Shown here: positions 15,897 to 25,318 of the stretch, one piece after another
Numbering within the stretch: position 1 is the stretch's first letter
How the letters are laid out: each line of letters opens with the position of its first letter
Assembly (NCBI GenBank): GCA_902586125.1
Contig: CACIGI010000010.1
Coordinates: 1 to 42,557, forward strand
Origin: an uncultured Pelagibacteraceae bacterium
GTDB taxonomy: Bacteria; Pseudomonadota; Alphaproteobacteria; Pelagibacterales; Pelagibacteraceae
Length of the DNA stretch: 42,557 nucleotides
Direction of reading: 5' to 3'
Notes under the pieces: generated by a model
What the model saw: only the letters and a program-made list of their open reading frames with translations
What the model was told of the DNA's origin: nothing
Database searches by the model: none
Program-made: the position numbers and the translations under genes

Positions 15897-17107
15897 TGAG
15901 ATTTTTAAATAGTAAACTTAAGATTGAAAATACAATTCTACAAAATATTGCAAAAAAATATGGAACACCTGCATATTGCTATTCTTATAAACAACTTAGA
16001 GATAATATAAATGATTTTAAAAAAAATTTTAAATCCATCTCACCATTAATTTGTTTTGCTATTAAATCTAATACAAACTTAAATTTAATAAAAGAAATCA
16101 AAAAATTTGGGCTTGGAGCAGATGTTGTGTCAATGGGTGAATTAATGTTAGCTCTTAAGGCTGGAATCAGTCCAAAGAAGATTGTTTTTTCAGGAGTTGG
16201 TAAGACTCCAAAAGAAATTAATTTTGCAATTGATAAAAATATTTTATTAATTAATTCAGAGTCTAAAAGCGAAATTATAGAAATTAATAAAATAGCTAAA
16301 ATAAAAAAAAAGCAGATTAATATTGGTATTAGATTAAACCCAAATACCGATGCGAAAACTTTGAGCCAAATATCGACAGGTAAAAAAGATAATAAATTTG
16401 GAGTTAATGATAAAACATTTTTTGAACTTGTAAAATATTGCAAGAATTCTAAATATATTAATTTAAAATGTTTAAGTGTTCATATTGGAAGTCAAATTTT
16501 AGATCATAAACCATATGAAAAAATGTTAAGAGTATTAGATAAAATAATTAAAAAAACTCAATACAAATTTGATTTTATTGACCTTGGTGGAGGTATGGGT
16601 ATTCCATACAATAATGATAAAAAACTCAATTATAAAAAATATCACATAGCAATTAAAAAATTTTTAAGAAATAAAAAATCTCAAATTATTTTTGAACCAG
16701 GTAGATCAATAGTCGGAAATACAGGAGTTTTAATATCAAAAGTAATTTACATAAAAGAAACTTATAAAAAAAATTTTGTAATTATAGATGCTGCTATGAA
16801 CGATTTAATGAGACCCGCACTTTATGGTGCAGTACATCGCATCTTGCCTCTGTTAAAAAGAGGTAAAAAATCAAAAAAAATTTATGAATTCGTTGGTCCA
16901 ATTTGCGAAAGCACAGACAAGTTTATGACCATAAAAAATTTTCAAGAACTAAAAGAAAAAGAATTTATCGCAATTTGTGATGTAGGTGCTTATGGTATAT
17001 CACTCAGTTCTAATTATAATCTTAGACCTAAACCTATAGAAATATTAATTAATGGATCTAAAATAAAAATAGTAAAAAAAAGACAAAAGCATCATGAGAT
17101 AATTTAG
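15896..17107 (+). CDS. lysA: Diaminopimelate decarboxylase
   Basis: A 403-residue pyridoxal-phosphate enzyme of fold type III. The cofactor lysine is in CFAIKSNTNLNLIKEI (near residue 58). Other conserved parts are LSVHIGSQI, FIDLGGGMGIPY, IIFEPGRSIVGNTG, the second-subunit motif VGPICESTDKF and GAYGISLSSNYN. It decarboxylates meso-diaminopimelate to lysine. The N-terminus KKYGTPAYCYS matches the family. The start overlaps the LptM-like stop by one base. The base composition is very A-rich, as in its neighbours. Confidence 0.96.
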   Translation: MRFLNSKLKIENTILQNIAKKYGTPAYCYSYKQLRDNINDFKKNFKSISPLICFAIKSNTNLNLIKEIKKFGLGADVVSMGELMLALKAGISPKKIVFSGVGKTPKEINFAIDKNILLINSESKSEIIEINKIAKIKKKQINIGIRLNPNTDAKTLSQISTGKKDNKFGVNDKTFFELVKYCKNSKYINLKCLSVHIGSQILDHKPYEKMLRVLDKIIKKTQYKFDFIDLGGGMGIPYNNDKKLNYKKYHIAIKKFLRNKKSQIIFEPGRSIVGNTGVLISKVIYIKETYKKNFVIIDAAMNDLMRPALYGAVHRILPLLKRGKKSKKIYEFVGPICESTDKFMTIKNFQELKEKEFIAICDVGAYGISLSSNYNLRPKPIEILINGSKIKIVKKRQKHHEII

Positions 17108-17120
17108 CTTTCGATAATTA

Positions 17121-17822
17121 ATGATAAGAAACTTTCTATTTTCAGTTTTCTTTTTTTCAGGAATAATTATAATTTCAATTATTTTTCTGCCAGCGTTAAT
17201 TTTGCCACAAAAATTAACACTTTTTGGAGGAAAATTAATGGGATATTGGGCTGCTATTTGTTTAAAAATTTTCTTATCCACACAAATTATCGTTAAAGGT
17301 AAAGAAAATTTAATTAAAAATGAAAAATTTTTTATTGCTTCTTCTCATCAATCTATGTTTGAAACTTTTTTCCTACAAACGATTTTTAATTCTCCTGTAT
17401 TTATCTTAAAAAAAGAATTACTTATGATACCTATTTTTGGCTGGTATTTAAAAAAAATAGGATCAATTTCTATCAAAAGAAATAAGGTATCAAAAGAAAA
17501 CATAAATTTTTTTGAAGATATTTCTAAAATAATTTCAAACACAGATCGTCCAATAATAATTTTTCCTCAAGGAACTCGAGTATTACCCCACGAACAACCT
17601 CCATTTAAAAAAGGTGCATCAAGGATTTATGAAGAATTAAAAATAAAATGCCAACCAGTTGCTATCAACTCTGGATATGTTTGGCCAAAAAAAGGAAAAA
17701 AGGATATTAATAAAACAATAACAATCTCAATTTTGGAACCTATAAAACCTGATCATTCCAAGGAAGAATTTTTAGGGATTTTAGAGAAAACTATATATTC
17801 TGAACTTAAATTGCTAAATTAA
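17121..17822 (+). CDS. plsC: 1-acyl-sn-glycerol-3-phosphate acyltransferase
   Basis: A 233-residue membrane-associated acyltransferase with an N-terminal hydrophobic helix. Block I is SSHQSMFET, in which the usual HxxxxD reads HQSMFE, so Glu takes the Asp position. Block III is IIFPQGTRVLP and block IV is QPVAINSGYVWP. It makes phosphatidic acid from lysophosphatidic acid. The Glu variant is known in some PlsC homologues, as I recall, but should be confirmed. It lies 13 bases after lysA and its stop overlaps the convergent dnaN stop by four bases. Confidence 0.9.
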   Translation: MIRNFLFSVFFFSGIIIISIIFLPALILPQKLTLFGGKLMGYWAAICLKIFLSTQIIVKGKENLIKNEKFFIASSHQSMFETFFLQTIFNSPVFILKKELLMIPIFGWYLKKIGSISIKRNKVSKENINFFEDISKIISNTDRPIIIFPQGTRVLPHEQPPFKKGASRIYEELKIKCQPVAINSGYVWPKKGKKDINKTITISILEPIKPDHSKEEFLGILEKTIYSELKLLN

Positions 17823-18931
17823 CCTTTCATAGGCATAACTACAAAAATACTGTCAAAATCACCAGGGTCTTTTATTAGTGCAGGCGAACCTGAATCATTT
17901 AGAAACATCTCAATATTATTTCCATCTAATTGAGAGGCAACATCTATCAGATATTTAGAATTAAAACTAATTTCTAAATCATGATCAAATTTCACTACAA
18001 GGGATTCTTTTCCATCACCACTGTTTGTATTATTTACAGATAAATCTAGTTTATCTTTACTTAAGTTAAATTTAACACCATCTTTTTTATCAAGCGATAC
18101 TGAGGCTACTCTATCTACTGAACTTTGAAAAATTTTAAGGTCAATTTCTAATTTTTTTTGATTATTTTTTGGAATTACTTGAATGTAATTAGGAAATTTT
18201 CCGTCTATTAACTTAGAAATTAAAATACTATTATTTAGCTCAAATTTTATTTTAGATTTCATATTTGAAATTTTTACATCTCCATCATAATTTTCTAATA
18301 ATGAACTTAATTGAAAAATAGTTTTTTTAGGTAATATAATTGGTTCAAAAATTTTTTTTTCATTTAATCTGAGTTTAGAAATAGACATACGATGACTATC
18401 AGTTGACACAGCAGTTAAGTAATTTTTATCCTCAACCTCCGTTTGATGAAAATAAATTCCACTTAAATAATGTCTGGTCTCATCATTTGACACAGAAAAT
18501 TTACATTTATTGAGCAGCTTTAAAAGGTCTTTTGACTTAAGGTTAAATTCATTGTCATTAAAATTTTCATCTGTTAAAGGGAATTCTGTAGCAGGCATAC
18601 AATTTAAATTAAAAATAGATTTTTCTGACTCAAGATGAAGTTTGCTATTGTCTGTTAAAGTTAAATTTATTTTTTTTCCAGATGAGAGTTTTCGAACAAT
18701 ATCATACATAGTAGAAGATGTAGTAGTTGTTTTTCCTTCCTCTATGACTTCAACATTATTTATTTGATTAATAAATATTAAGTCTAAATCTGTCGCAGTA
18801 ATAGTAAGTTTTGAATTTTGTGCATCGAGCAATATGTTTGACAATATTGGAAGCGTACTTCGTTTTTCTATGACTCCTTGACAATAATTTAATGCTTGTT
18901 GTAGGTCTTGTTGATTTACACTAAATTTCAT
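17819..18931 (-). CDS. dnaN: DNA polymerase III beta sliding clamp
   Basis: A 370-residue protein, the normal beta-clamp length, with three similar domains. Recognisable parts are the N-terminal MKFSVNQQDLQQALNYCQGVIEKRSTLPILSNILL, KSKDLLKLLNKCKFSVSNDETRHYLSGIYFH in domain 2, and the C-terminal DSGSPALI...FVVMPMKG that forms part of the protein-binding cleft. It tethers polymerases to DNA. Its ATG lies inside the end of dnaA (11-base overlap), so the two are coupled. No recF or gyrB follows, unlike many bacteria. Confidence 0.97.
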   Translation of the reverse strand: MKFSVNQQDLQQALNYCQGVIEKRSTLPILSNILLDAQNSKLTITATDLDLIFINQINNVEVIEEGKTTTTSSTMYDIVRKLSSGKKINLTLTDNSKLHLESEKSIFNLNCMPATEFPLTDENFNDNEFNLKSKDLLKLLNKCKFSVSNDETRHYLSGIYFHQTEVEDKNYLTAVSTDSHRMSISKLRLNEKKIFEPIILPKKTIFQLSSLLENYDGDVKISNMKSKIKFELNNSILISKLIDGKFPNYIQVIPKNNQKKLEIDLKIFQSSVDRVASVSLDKKDGVKFNLSKDKLDLSVNNTNSGDGKESLVVKFDHDLEISFNSKYLIDVASQLDGNNIEMFLNDSGSPALIKDPGDFDSIFVVMPMKG

Positions 18932-20336
18932 TTTCTTTATTGCTATACATTATTTGATTTTTTAGTTTATCTATATTTGCAATCATATCTGGATCTTTTT
19001 CTTTTAACTTTTCGATAGTTTTAACTGAATGAATTATAGTTGTGTGATCCCTATTTGAAAACTCTCTACCAATTTCAGGCAGAGATTTCGAGGTCAAAAT
19101 TTTTGTTAGATAGATTGCTGTTTGCCGTGGTCTCACTAGGTATCTAGATCTTCTTGATGAAAGCATTTCATTTTTACTGATCTTAAAAAATCTACACACA
19201 ATAGTTTGAATTAGATCAATAGTGACTTTATTTTCATTTAAATTAAGTAAATCTTTTAATATGACTTTTGTTTCAGATAAGTTTGGTATTTTGTTATAAA
19301 TTCTCGAAAAAGATATAATTCTATTTATTGCACCCACCAACTCCCTTACACTTGTTGTGATTTTAATACTAATAAAATCTTTAATATCCTCTGGTATATT
19401 AAATTTTTCAGGATACAAATTATTTAAATCGCTTATTTTACTTTCAATAATTTTTTTTCTAAGTGCTAAATCAGTTTTTTGAATATCCACAACTAGACCA
19501 CCTGCAAATCTTGACTTTATTCTTTCCTGAATTCTTAACAACTTATTTGGAGATCTATCAGCAGAAATTATAATTTGAGAACCTTTATCTAATAATGCAT
19601 TAAAGGTATGGAAGAATTCTTCTTGCATTGCCTCTTTACCATTCATGAATTGTATATCATCAATTAACAAAATATCTGTGTTACGAAAATACTCTTTAAA
19701 TTTTACCATATCGTTAGATCTTATTGATTTTACAAATTGATACATAAAACGTTCTGCCGATATAAACATAACTTTATTATCTTTTTTTAAGTGATGGCCA
19801 ATTGCATTTAAAAGATGTGTCTTACCCATTCCAACACCACCATAAAGATAAAGAGGGTTATAATGTGAAATATTCTCTGAAACTTTTACAGAAGCTTCGT
19901 ATGCTAATTTATTGCTGGAACTTGTTATAAAGTTATCAAAATTTTTATTAGGATCTATACGATTATATTGTAAATAAGAGTCTTTTATGAAAGAAATATT
20001 TTCTTTGTTTTCTATGATATTATTATTTTTATCCTGAATTGAATTAAGTTTATTTTCAGTGACTCTAAATTCAATCCGAATAATTTCTTTTTTATAATTT
20101 TTTACAATTTTTAAGATTTGATCTAAATATCTAGATGTAATCCAATCGCGAATGAATCTAGTAGGTACCGATAATAAGATATAATTATTGATTTCCTCAA
20201 CAAAAGTAATTTTTTTAAGCCAACTCTCGTAAATATCTAGTCCTAATTTATTTTTCATTTCAGCTTGAACTAAATTCCAATCAAGAATGTCAGGTTTAGA
20301 ATCTTTTAAACTGTTATTATTTATAGAATTGTTCAT
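18921..20336 (-). CDS. dnaA: Chromosomal replication initiator DnaA
   Basis: A 471-residue AAA+ protein. Domain I starts WNLVQAEMKNKLGLDIYESWL. Walker A is YGGVGMGKTHLLNAIGHHL (near residues 164-182). Walker B is ILLIDDIQFM. The arginine-finger region is RIQERIKSRFAGGLVVDIQ. The C-terminal DNA-binding signature is EFSNRDHTTIIHSVKTIE. It recognises DnaA boxes and opens the origin. The ATG is at 20334-20336, with a TGTGGAGAG (7 of 9 to a DnaA box) four bases upstream, which suggests autoregulation. rpsT lies upstream in the same direction after a 289-base gap. Confidence 0.97.
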   Translation of the reverse strand: MNNSINNNSLKDSKPDILDWNLVQAEMKNKLGLDIYESWLKKITFVEEINNYILLSVPTRFIRDWITSRYLDQILKIVKNYKKEIIRIEFRVTENKLNSIQDKNNNIIENKENISFIKDSYLQYNRIDPNKNFDNFITSSSNKLAYEASVKVSENISHYNPLYLYGGVGMGKTHLLNAIGHHLKKDNKVMFISAERFMYQFVKSIRSNDMVKFKEYFRNTDILLIDDIQFMNGKEAMQEEFFHTFNALLDKGSQIIISADRSPNKLLRIQERIKSRFAGGLVVDIQKTDLALRKKIIESKISDLNNLYPEKFNIPEDIKDFISIKITTSVRELVGAINRIISFSRIYNKIPNLSETKVILKDLLNLNENKVTIDLIQTIVCRFFKISKNEMLSSRRSRYLVRPRQTAIYLTKILTSKSLPEIGREFSNRDHTTIIHSVKTIEKLKEKDPDMIANIDKLKNQIMYSNKENEI

Positions 20337-20625
20337 AAATGTGGAGAGCGCTCAGTTAGAACCATAATAAAATTATTGCAACAAATAATTTTCAAAAAAT
20401 AAAAAAAAATAAAATCTAGGATTGTGTAATTTTTTTTTTTAAAAAAAGTATTTGACAAAGAAAAAAATAAAGAAAAATAAAAAAAAAATATAAATAAAAT
20501 TTATAATTGAATTAAATAAGTTTGTTTATTTACTAAATCTAAATATTGTGTAAAGAATTTTTAAGATCACAGATTTTGTAGATTTAAAAGTTGTATTAGA
20601 ATTAACAACCTGAAGTGTAATTAAA
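20337..20625. other. Noncoding gap between rpsT and dnaA, possible dnaA control or origin-like region
   Basis: This is the longest gene-free stretch without a small ORF. It contains the palindrome GAGCGCTC (20346-20353) next to a TGTGGAGAG box (20340-20348), an A/T-only tract of over 60 bases (about 20459-20530), and two identical copies of ATTGTGTAA (20421-20429 and 20545-20553), partly like the end of a DnaA box. A 5-bp GTTGT/ACAAC hairpin at 20590-20609 followed on the minus strand by T residues could be a weak rpsT terminator. I see no convincing cluster of consensus DnaA boxes. Confidence 0.4.
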
Positions 20626-20886
20626 CTAGATTGATGCTATTTTTTTAGTAAACCTTGAAACATTTCTTGAAGCGTTTTGTTTCTTTACGTTTCCTGTTTT
20701 AGCTATTTTCATTAACTCAGAATTCAACTTAGGTAAGAATTTTAGAGCTTCAGACTTCTTTTTAGCTTCAATCAAAGAATTCATTTTCTTCAAAGCATTT
20801 TTATATCTACTTTTTCGAGCCTTATTAACAGCTGTTTGCTTTGTAATTCTTCTAATTCTTTTAATTGCTGATTTTGTGTTAGCCAT
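20626..20886 (-). CDS. rpsT: Ribosomal protein S20
   Basis: An 86-residue, strongly basic, helical protein: MANTKSAIKRIRRITKQTAVNKARKSRYKNALKK at the start and SRNVSRFTKKIASI at the end, the standard S20 pattern and length. It binds 16S rRNA early in assembly of the small subunit. It lies between mutM and dnaA on the same strand, and this mutM-rpsT-dnaA order occurs in several alphaproteobacteria. Confidence 0.97.
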   Translation of the reverse strand: MANTKSAIKRIRRITKQTAVNKARKSRYKNALKKMNSLIEAKKKSEALKFLPKLNSELMKIAKTGNVKKQNASRNVSRFTKKIASI

Positions 20887-20935
20887 ATGCGCAGGGGTAT
20901 AACTTGAGAATTAATTTTGGTCAATTAAATAATCA

Positions 20936-21799
20936 TTATATTTGGCAGATATTACAAAAGAAAGAAGATCTATTTGAGATCATTTTTTTTTTAATTATTC
21001 CGTTGCATCCAGACCTCTTACAATTAAGTCCTTTTCTTTCATAAACGTTAAAATTCTTTTGGAAATTTCCTGATTTACCCGCTGTGTTTTTAAAATCTCT
21101 TATACTTGATCCTCCCTTTTTGACAGCATTAATCAAAACTCTTCTAGAATTTAATATTATTTTTTTACAATCTTCTTTATTTAATAAGGATACTTTTTTA
21201 TCAGGTTTAATTTTACATAAGAACAAAATTTCACTTGCATAAATGTTTCCTATTCCTGATACAAAATTTTGATCTAATAGAAAGTTTTTTATATTTTTTG
21301 TTTTTCCTTTTAAAAAAGGATAAATATAATTTAAATTAAATTCTGATTGAAATGGTTCTGGTCCAAGTTTAGAGAATCTTTTATCTAAAAAATGTTTATT
21401 AACAACTATTTCAAAAAAACCAAATCTTCTTGGATCGTTATATACAATTTTTAGATCATCAAAAACTATTTCTACGTGATTGTGTTTTTTGGGTAATGTA
21501 GGTGAACTATAAAAACTAGTATTAGTTACCAAATTTTTTTTTTGATTATAAATTAGATGAATAGTTCCTGACATACCAAGATGTAAAAGACAATAACTTT
21601 GATTTGACAGACAAATAATCAGATATTTTGAAAATCTTTTTACTTTGACTATTTTTTTGCCTTTAAGGAATCTTGAAAAATTACGTGGGATTTTAGTTCT
21701 TAAATTTCTATTTCTAACTAATACTTTTTTAACCTCTTTTTGTTTAATCTTTTTGTCTAAAGATTGACGTACAATTTCTACTTCTGGTAATTCTGGCAT
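20936..21799 (-). CDS. mutM: Formamidopyrimidine-DNA glycosylase
   Basis: A 287-residue protein starting MPELPEVEIVRQSL, whose proline after Met is the catalytic nucleophile and Glu3 its partner. The middle contains LLHLGMSGTIHL, NDPRRFGFFEI, KLGPEPF and QNFVSGIGNIYASEILF. The C-terminal zinc finger ends with CNICQI, and its first cysteine pair is spaced by four residues. The gene product removes 8-oxoguanine and other oxidised purines and cuts the strand. It is divergent from ubiE, with 32 bases between the starts. Confidence 0.96.
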   Translation of the reverse strand: MPELPEVEIVRQSLDKKIKQKEVKKVLVRNRNLRTKIPRNFSRFLKGKKIVKVKRFSKYLIICLSNQSYCLLHLGMSGTIHLIYNQKKNLVTNTSFYSSPTLPKKHNHVEIVFDDLKIVYNDPRRFGFFEIVVNKHFLDKRFSKLGPEPFQSEFNLNYIYPFLKGKTKNIKNFLLDQNFVSGIGNIYASEILFLCKIKPDKKVSLLNKEDCKKIILNSRRVLINAVKKGGSSIRDFKNTAGKSGNFQKNFNVYERKGLNCKRSGCNGIIKKKMISNRSSFFCNICQI

Positions 21800-21831
21800 T
21801 TGATACTATATTGATTATATATTTTCAAATT

Positions 21832-22536
21832 ATGCAACAATATCTACAAAATAAAAAAGGATTAGTCCAAAATGTATTTAATCAAGTGTTCGATCGTTAT
21901 GATCTGATGAATGATTTTATGTCATTGGGTATACATCGATTATGGAAAAAAAGTCTATTAAATATGATGAATCCATCCAGTAACCAAAATTTAATTGATG
22001 TTGCTTGTGGTACTGGAGACATAGCTAAATTATTTGTTAAACATGTAAATAAATTATCTCACATAACATGTGTCGATCCAAATAAAGGGATGATAAGTAA
22101 AGGAAAAGAAAAGTTGTCTAATTTTAAAAATATAAATTGGATTATATCTTCAGCCGAAAAAATTCCTTTATCTGATAATTTATTCGACTTTTATACTATA
22201 AGCTTTGGTTTAAGAAACACTGCCAATATAGATAAGGCTCTTTCTGAAGCTTATAGAGTTTTAAAACCAGGGGGTCGTTTTTTATGCTTAGAGTTTTCAA
22301 AAATTCAGAATACAAACTTAGAAACCCTTTATAAAAATTACTCTAAGCTAATACCTTCTATTGGCAAGTTTGTTGTTGGTGAAAAAAAGCCGTATGAATA
22401 TCTAATTAAAAGTATTGAAGATTTTTTAAACCAGGAGGAATTAATTGATGCAATGGTTAAAAACAATTTTAAAAAATGTACTTATAGAAATTTATCAGGT
22501 GGAATAGTTTCTATTCATAGTGGATGGAAATTTTGA
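21832..22536 (+). CDS. ubiE: Ubiquinone/menaquinone C-methyltransferase
   Basis: A 234-residue SAM-dependent methyltransferase. UbiE hallmarks are VFNQVFDRYDLMNDFMSLGIHRLWKK (residues about 12-37), the SAM motif LIDVACGTGDIAKLF (about 58-72), and FYTISFGLRNTANIDKALSEAYRVLKPGG. It methylates the ring carbon in ubiquinone synthesis. The frame also offers a TTG at 21811, but the ATG at 21832 (MQQYLQNKK) fits family N-termini. The TGA overlaps the ubiB ATG (TGATG), making an ubiE-ubiB pair as in many proteobacteria. Confidence 0.95.
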   Translation: MQQYLQNKKGLVQNVFNQVFDRYDLMNDFMSLGIHRLWKKSLLNMMNPSSNQNLIDVACGTGDIAKLFVKHVNKLSHITCVDPNKGMISKGKEKLSNFKNINWIISSAEKIPLSDNLFDFYTISFGLRNTANIDKALSEAYRVLKPGGRFLCLEFSKIQNTNLETLYKNYSKLIPSIGKFVVGEKKPYEYLIKSIEDFLNQEELIDAMVKNNFKKCTYRNLSGGIVSIHSGWKF

Positions 22537-24104
22537 TGGTAAAAAAATTAATTATTCTCTTTAAACTTGGAAGAAAAGTAGCTTGTTCTGATATTTTAAA
22601 TATTGTATCAAAATTTAAGGAACCACCTTTAGCTATAAAGATTTTATTTAAGATATTATCATTTTCCTTTTCAAAAAAAAAACAAATAGATACAATTAAA
22701 GATGAGGGAGAGAGATTGTCTGACTCTTTAGAGTCAATGGGAACAACTTTTATTAAACTTGGTCAATTTTTAGCAACCAGACCTGATATAATTGGTGAAG
22801 AACTTTCCAAAAAACTTGAAAACCTTCAAGATAAATTGCCACCATTTTCTCTGTTACAGGCTAAAGAAATAATTAAAAATGATCTAGGTAATGAAAGTTA
22901 TGACTCTATAATAAATTTAAGTGAACCAGTTGCTGCTGCTTCAATTGCTCAAGTCCACAAAGCTCAAATAAATGACAATGGAGTTCTTAAAGACGTTGCA
23001 ATTAAAATTCTAAGACCAAACATAAAAAAAATATTTAATGAGGAGATTGATGCAATAATGCTTTTTGCTTTCTTAATAGAATCATTTATTAAAAAAACAA
23101 AAAGACTCAAGCTGGTAGAAGTAGTATTTCTATTAAAAGAAATCACAAATCTAGAGATGGATTTAAGATTTGAAGCAGCTGCTGCAAATGAATATGCTGA
23201 GAATACAAAGAATGATGTTGGATTTAGAGTTCCTAAAATTTATTGGAATTATACAAGTGAAAATGTAATGACCCTAGATTGGGTGGATGGAATATCTATT
23301 AGAGAAACGGAAGAACTAAAAAATAAAGAATTTAATACTGAAAAAATTGCAGAGGATATTATTCAAAATTTTTTAAGACATGCTGTAAGAGACGGTTTTT
23401 TTCATGCAGATATGCACCAAGGCAATATTTTCATAGATAATGATGGTCAAATTGTTCCGATTGATTTTGGAATTATGGGTAGATTAGATAAAATGAGTAA
23501 AAGATTTTTAGCTGAAATTTTATTTGGTTTTATTCAAAGAGATTATCGTAAAGTTGCTGAAGTACATTTGATTGCTGGTCTTGTGCCAAAAGAAGTTCCA
23601 ATAGATGATTTAGCTCAAGCTCTAAGATCCATCGGTGAACCAATTTTTGGTCAAGCAGTTAAAGATATTTCTGGAGGAAAATTATTAAAGCAATTATTTG
23701 ATGTCACAGAAAAATTTAACATGCAAACTCAACCTCAACTTCTAATGTTACAGAAAACAATGGTTGTTGTTGAAGGTGTAGCTAGAAAATTAAATCCAAA
23801 CACAAATATTTGGACCACTTCAAAACCAGTTCTTGAAAGTTGGCTTAAAGAAACAAAAGATCCAATGACAAAACTAAATGAGACACTTCAAAATACATCT
23901 GAAGTAATAAAAAGATTACCAGAATTTCCTGAAATTATGGATAAAGCTAATCAAGCTCTTACTTATCTTGCTAGTGGACAAATCCCACAAAACTCAAATT
24001 CCTATACGGCCTTAAACACTCAAAAATCAGAAATGACTGCTTTTAGAAACCAATCTATTATTGGTTTATTAATCCTTGTAATTTTTGGTCTTTTAATATT
24101 TTAA
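22536..24104 (+). CDS. ubiB: UbiB atypical protein kinase-like ubiquinone biosynthesis protein
   Basis: A 522-residue UbiB/ABC1/COQ8 family protein. The invariant KxGQ motif is in TTFIKLGQFLATRPDI, the alanine-rich loop is PVAAASIAQVHKAQI, the lysine is in VAIKILRPN, and the catalytic and metal motifs are DGFFHADMHQGNIFI and PIDFGIMGRLD. The C-terminus has a hydrophobic helix (SIIGLLILVIFGLLIF) for membrane anchoring. It is an ATPase needed for aerobic ubiquinone synthesis. The ATG at 22536 overlaps the ubiE stop. An in-frame ATG at 22524 is an alternative start. Confidence 0.94.
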   Translation: MVKKLIILFKLGRKVACSDILNIVSKFKEPPLAIKILFKILSFSFSKKKQIDTIKDEGERLSDSLESMGTTFIKLGQFLATRPDIIGEELSKKLENLQDKLPPFSLLQAKEIIKNDLGNESYDSIINLSEPVAAASIAQVHKAQINDNGVLKDVAIKILRPNIKKIFNEEIDAIMLFAFLIESFIKKTKRLKLVEVVFLLKEITNLEMDLRFEAAAANEYAENTKNDVGFRVPKIYWNYTSENVMTLDWVDGISIRETEELKNKEFNTEKIAEDIIQNFLRHAVRDGFFHADMHQGNIFIDNDGQIVPIDFGIMGRLDKMSKRFLAEILFGFIQRDYRKVAEVHLIAGLVPKEVPIDDLAQALRSIGEPIFGQAVKDISGGKLLKQLFDVTEKFNMQTQPQLLMLQKTMVVVEGVARKLNPNTNIWTTSKPVLESWLKETKDPMTKLNETLQNTSEVIKRLPEFPEIMDKANQALTYLASGQIPQNSNSYTALNTQKSEMTAFRNQSIIGLLILVIFGLLIF

Positions 24105-24112
24105 TTCAGTCG

Positions 24113-25318
24113 ATGAAAGATTTATCAAACAAAAAAGTTCTTTTTATAATATGTGGTGGAATTTCTGCTTACAAAAGTCTTGAAACGATAAGAATGTTTA
24201 GAAAGAATAATGTTGAGATAAAAACAATACTAACTAAAAGTGCAAAGGAGTTTGTAACCCCATTATCTGTAGCCTCTTTATCTCAAGGTAAAGTTTATGA
24301 TGATTTATTTAGCCTAGAAAATGAGACAGAAATGGACCATATTTCTTTATCAAGATGGGCCGATGTAATCATCGTCGCTCCAGCAACTGCCAACACCATT
24401 TCCAAATTAAGCCAGGGTAACTCAGACGACTTAGCATCCACAGTTATATTAGCTTCAAATAAACAAGTTTTTTTAGCTCCAGCAATGAATGTTAGAATGT
24501 GGGAACATCAGTCTACACAAAATAATCTAAAAACATTGAAAGGTTTTGGCTACAAAATTATTGGGCCTGAAATAGGTGATATGGCTTGCGGTGAATATGG
24601 TGAGGGTAAAATGTCTGAACCTTTAGTTATTTATGAAGAAATTCAAAATTTTTTATTTAGTAAAATTAAAAATAATAAACTCAAAGCCCTAGTAACCGCA
24701 GGTCCTACTAATGAATATATAGATCCTGTAAGATTTATTACAAATAAATCTAGCGGTAAACAGGGTTACGAGATAGCAAAATCGCTCTATAAGAGAGGTT
24801 TTGACACCACTTTAATATCTGGGCCTACAAACCTAAAAATAGATGAAAATATTAGATTAATCAAAGTTGAGACTGCTGAAGAAATGTTTAAGGCTACTCA
24901 AAAAAATCTTCCAACTGATATAGCTGTATTTGCTGCTGCTGTTGCTGATTTCAAAGCTAGTTATGAACATGAAGAAAAGATTAAAAAAGTTGATAATTTA
25001 ACATTAAATTTAGAAAGGAATATCGATATTTTGAACTATGTTTCTAATCATAACTCTATGAGACCAAAAATGGTTATAGGTTTTGCTGCTGAAACAACAA
25101 GTTTAGAGAAAAATGCTGTGCAAAAATTAAAAGATAAAAATTGCGACTGGATAATAGCTAACGACGTCTCAAAAGATGAAGGTGGTTTTGATAATGAAAA
25201 TAATGAAGTTACAATTTTCTATAAAAATAAAAAAATGAAAAAGGAGAAACTTTCATTAAAAAAGAAGTCAGAGATTTCAGAGGAAATTGTAGATAGAATA
25301 GTTGCTCAAATAAATTAA
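24113..25318 (+). CDS. coaBC: Bifunctional phosphopantothenoylcysteine decarboxylase / phosphopantothenate-cysteine ligase
   Basis: A 401-residue fusion. The N-terminal CoaC flavoprotein domain has ICGGISAYKSLE, the active-site His in MDHISLSRWADVIIVAPATANTI, and the PAMNVRMW motif with MACGEYGEGKM. The C-terminal CoaB domain has ALVTAGPTNEYIDPVRFITNKSSGKQG and AAVADF, with the conserved VIGFAAETTSLE. The two steps turn phosphopantothenate and cysteine into 4'-phosphopantetheine on the way to coenzyme A. It lies eight bases after ubiB and overlaps dut by one base. The coaBC-dut pairing is common in bacteria. Confidence 0.96.
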   Translation: MKDLSNKKVLFIICGGISAYKSLETIRMFRKNNVEIKTILTKSAKEFVTPLSVASLSQGKVYDDLFSLENETEMDHISLSRWADVIIVAPATANTISKLSQGNSDDLASTVILASNKQVFLAPAMNVRMWEHQSTQNNLKTLKGFGYKIIGPEIGDMACGEYGEGKMSEPLVIYEEIQNFLFSKIKNNKLKALVTAGPTNEYIDPVRFITNKSSGKQGYEIAKSLYKRGFDTTLISGPTNLKIDENIRLIKVETAEEMFKATQKNLPTDIAVFAAAVADFKASYEHEEKIKKVDNLTLNLERNIDILNYVSNHNSMRPKMVIGFAAETTSLEKNAVQKLKDKNCDWIIANDVSKDEGGFDNENNEVTIFYKNKKMKKEKLSLKKKSEISEEIVDRIVAQIN

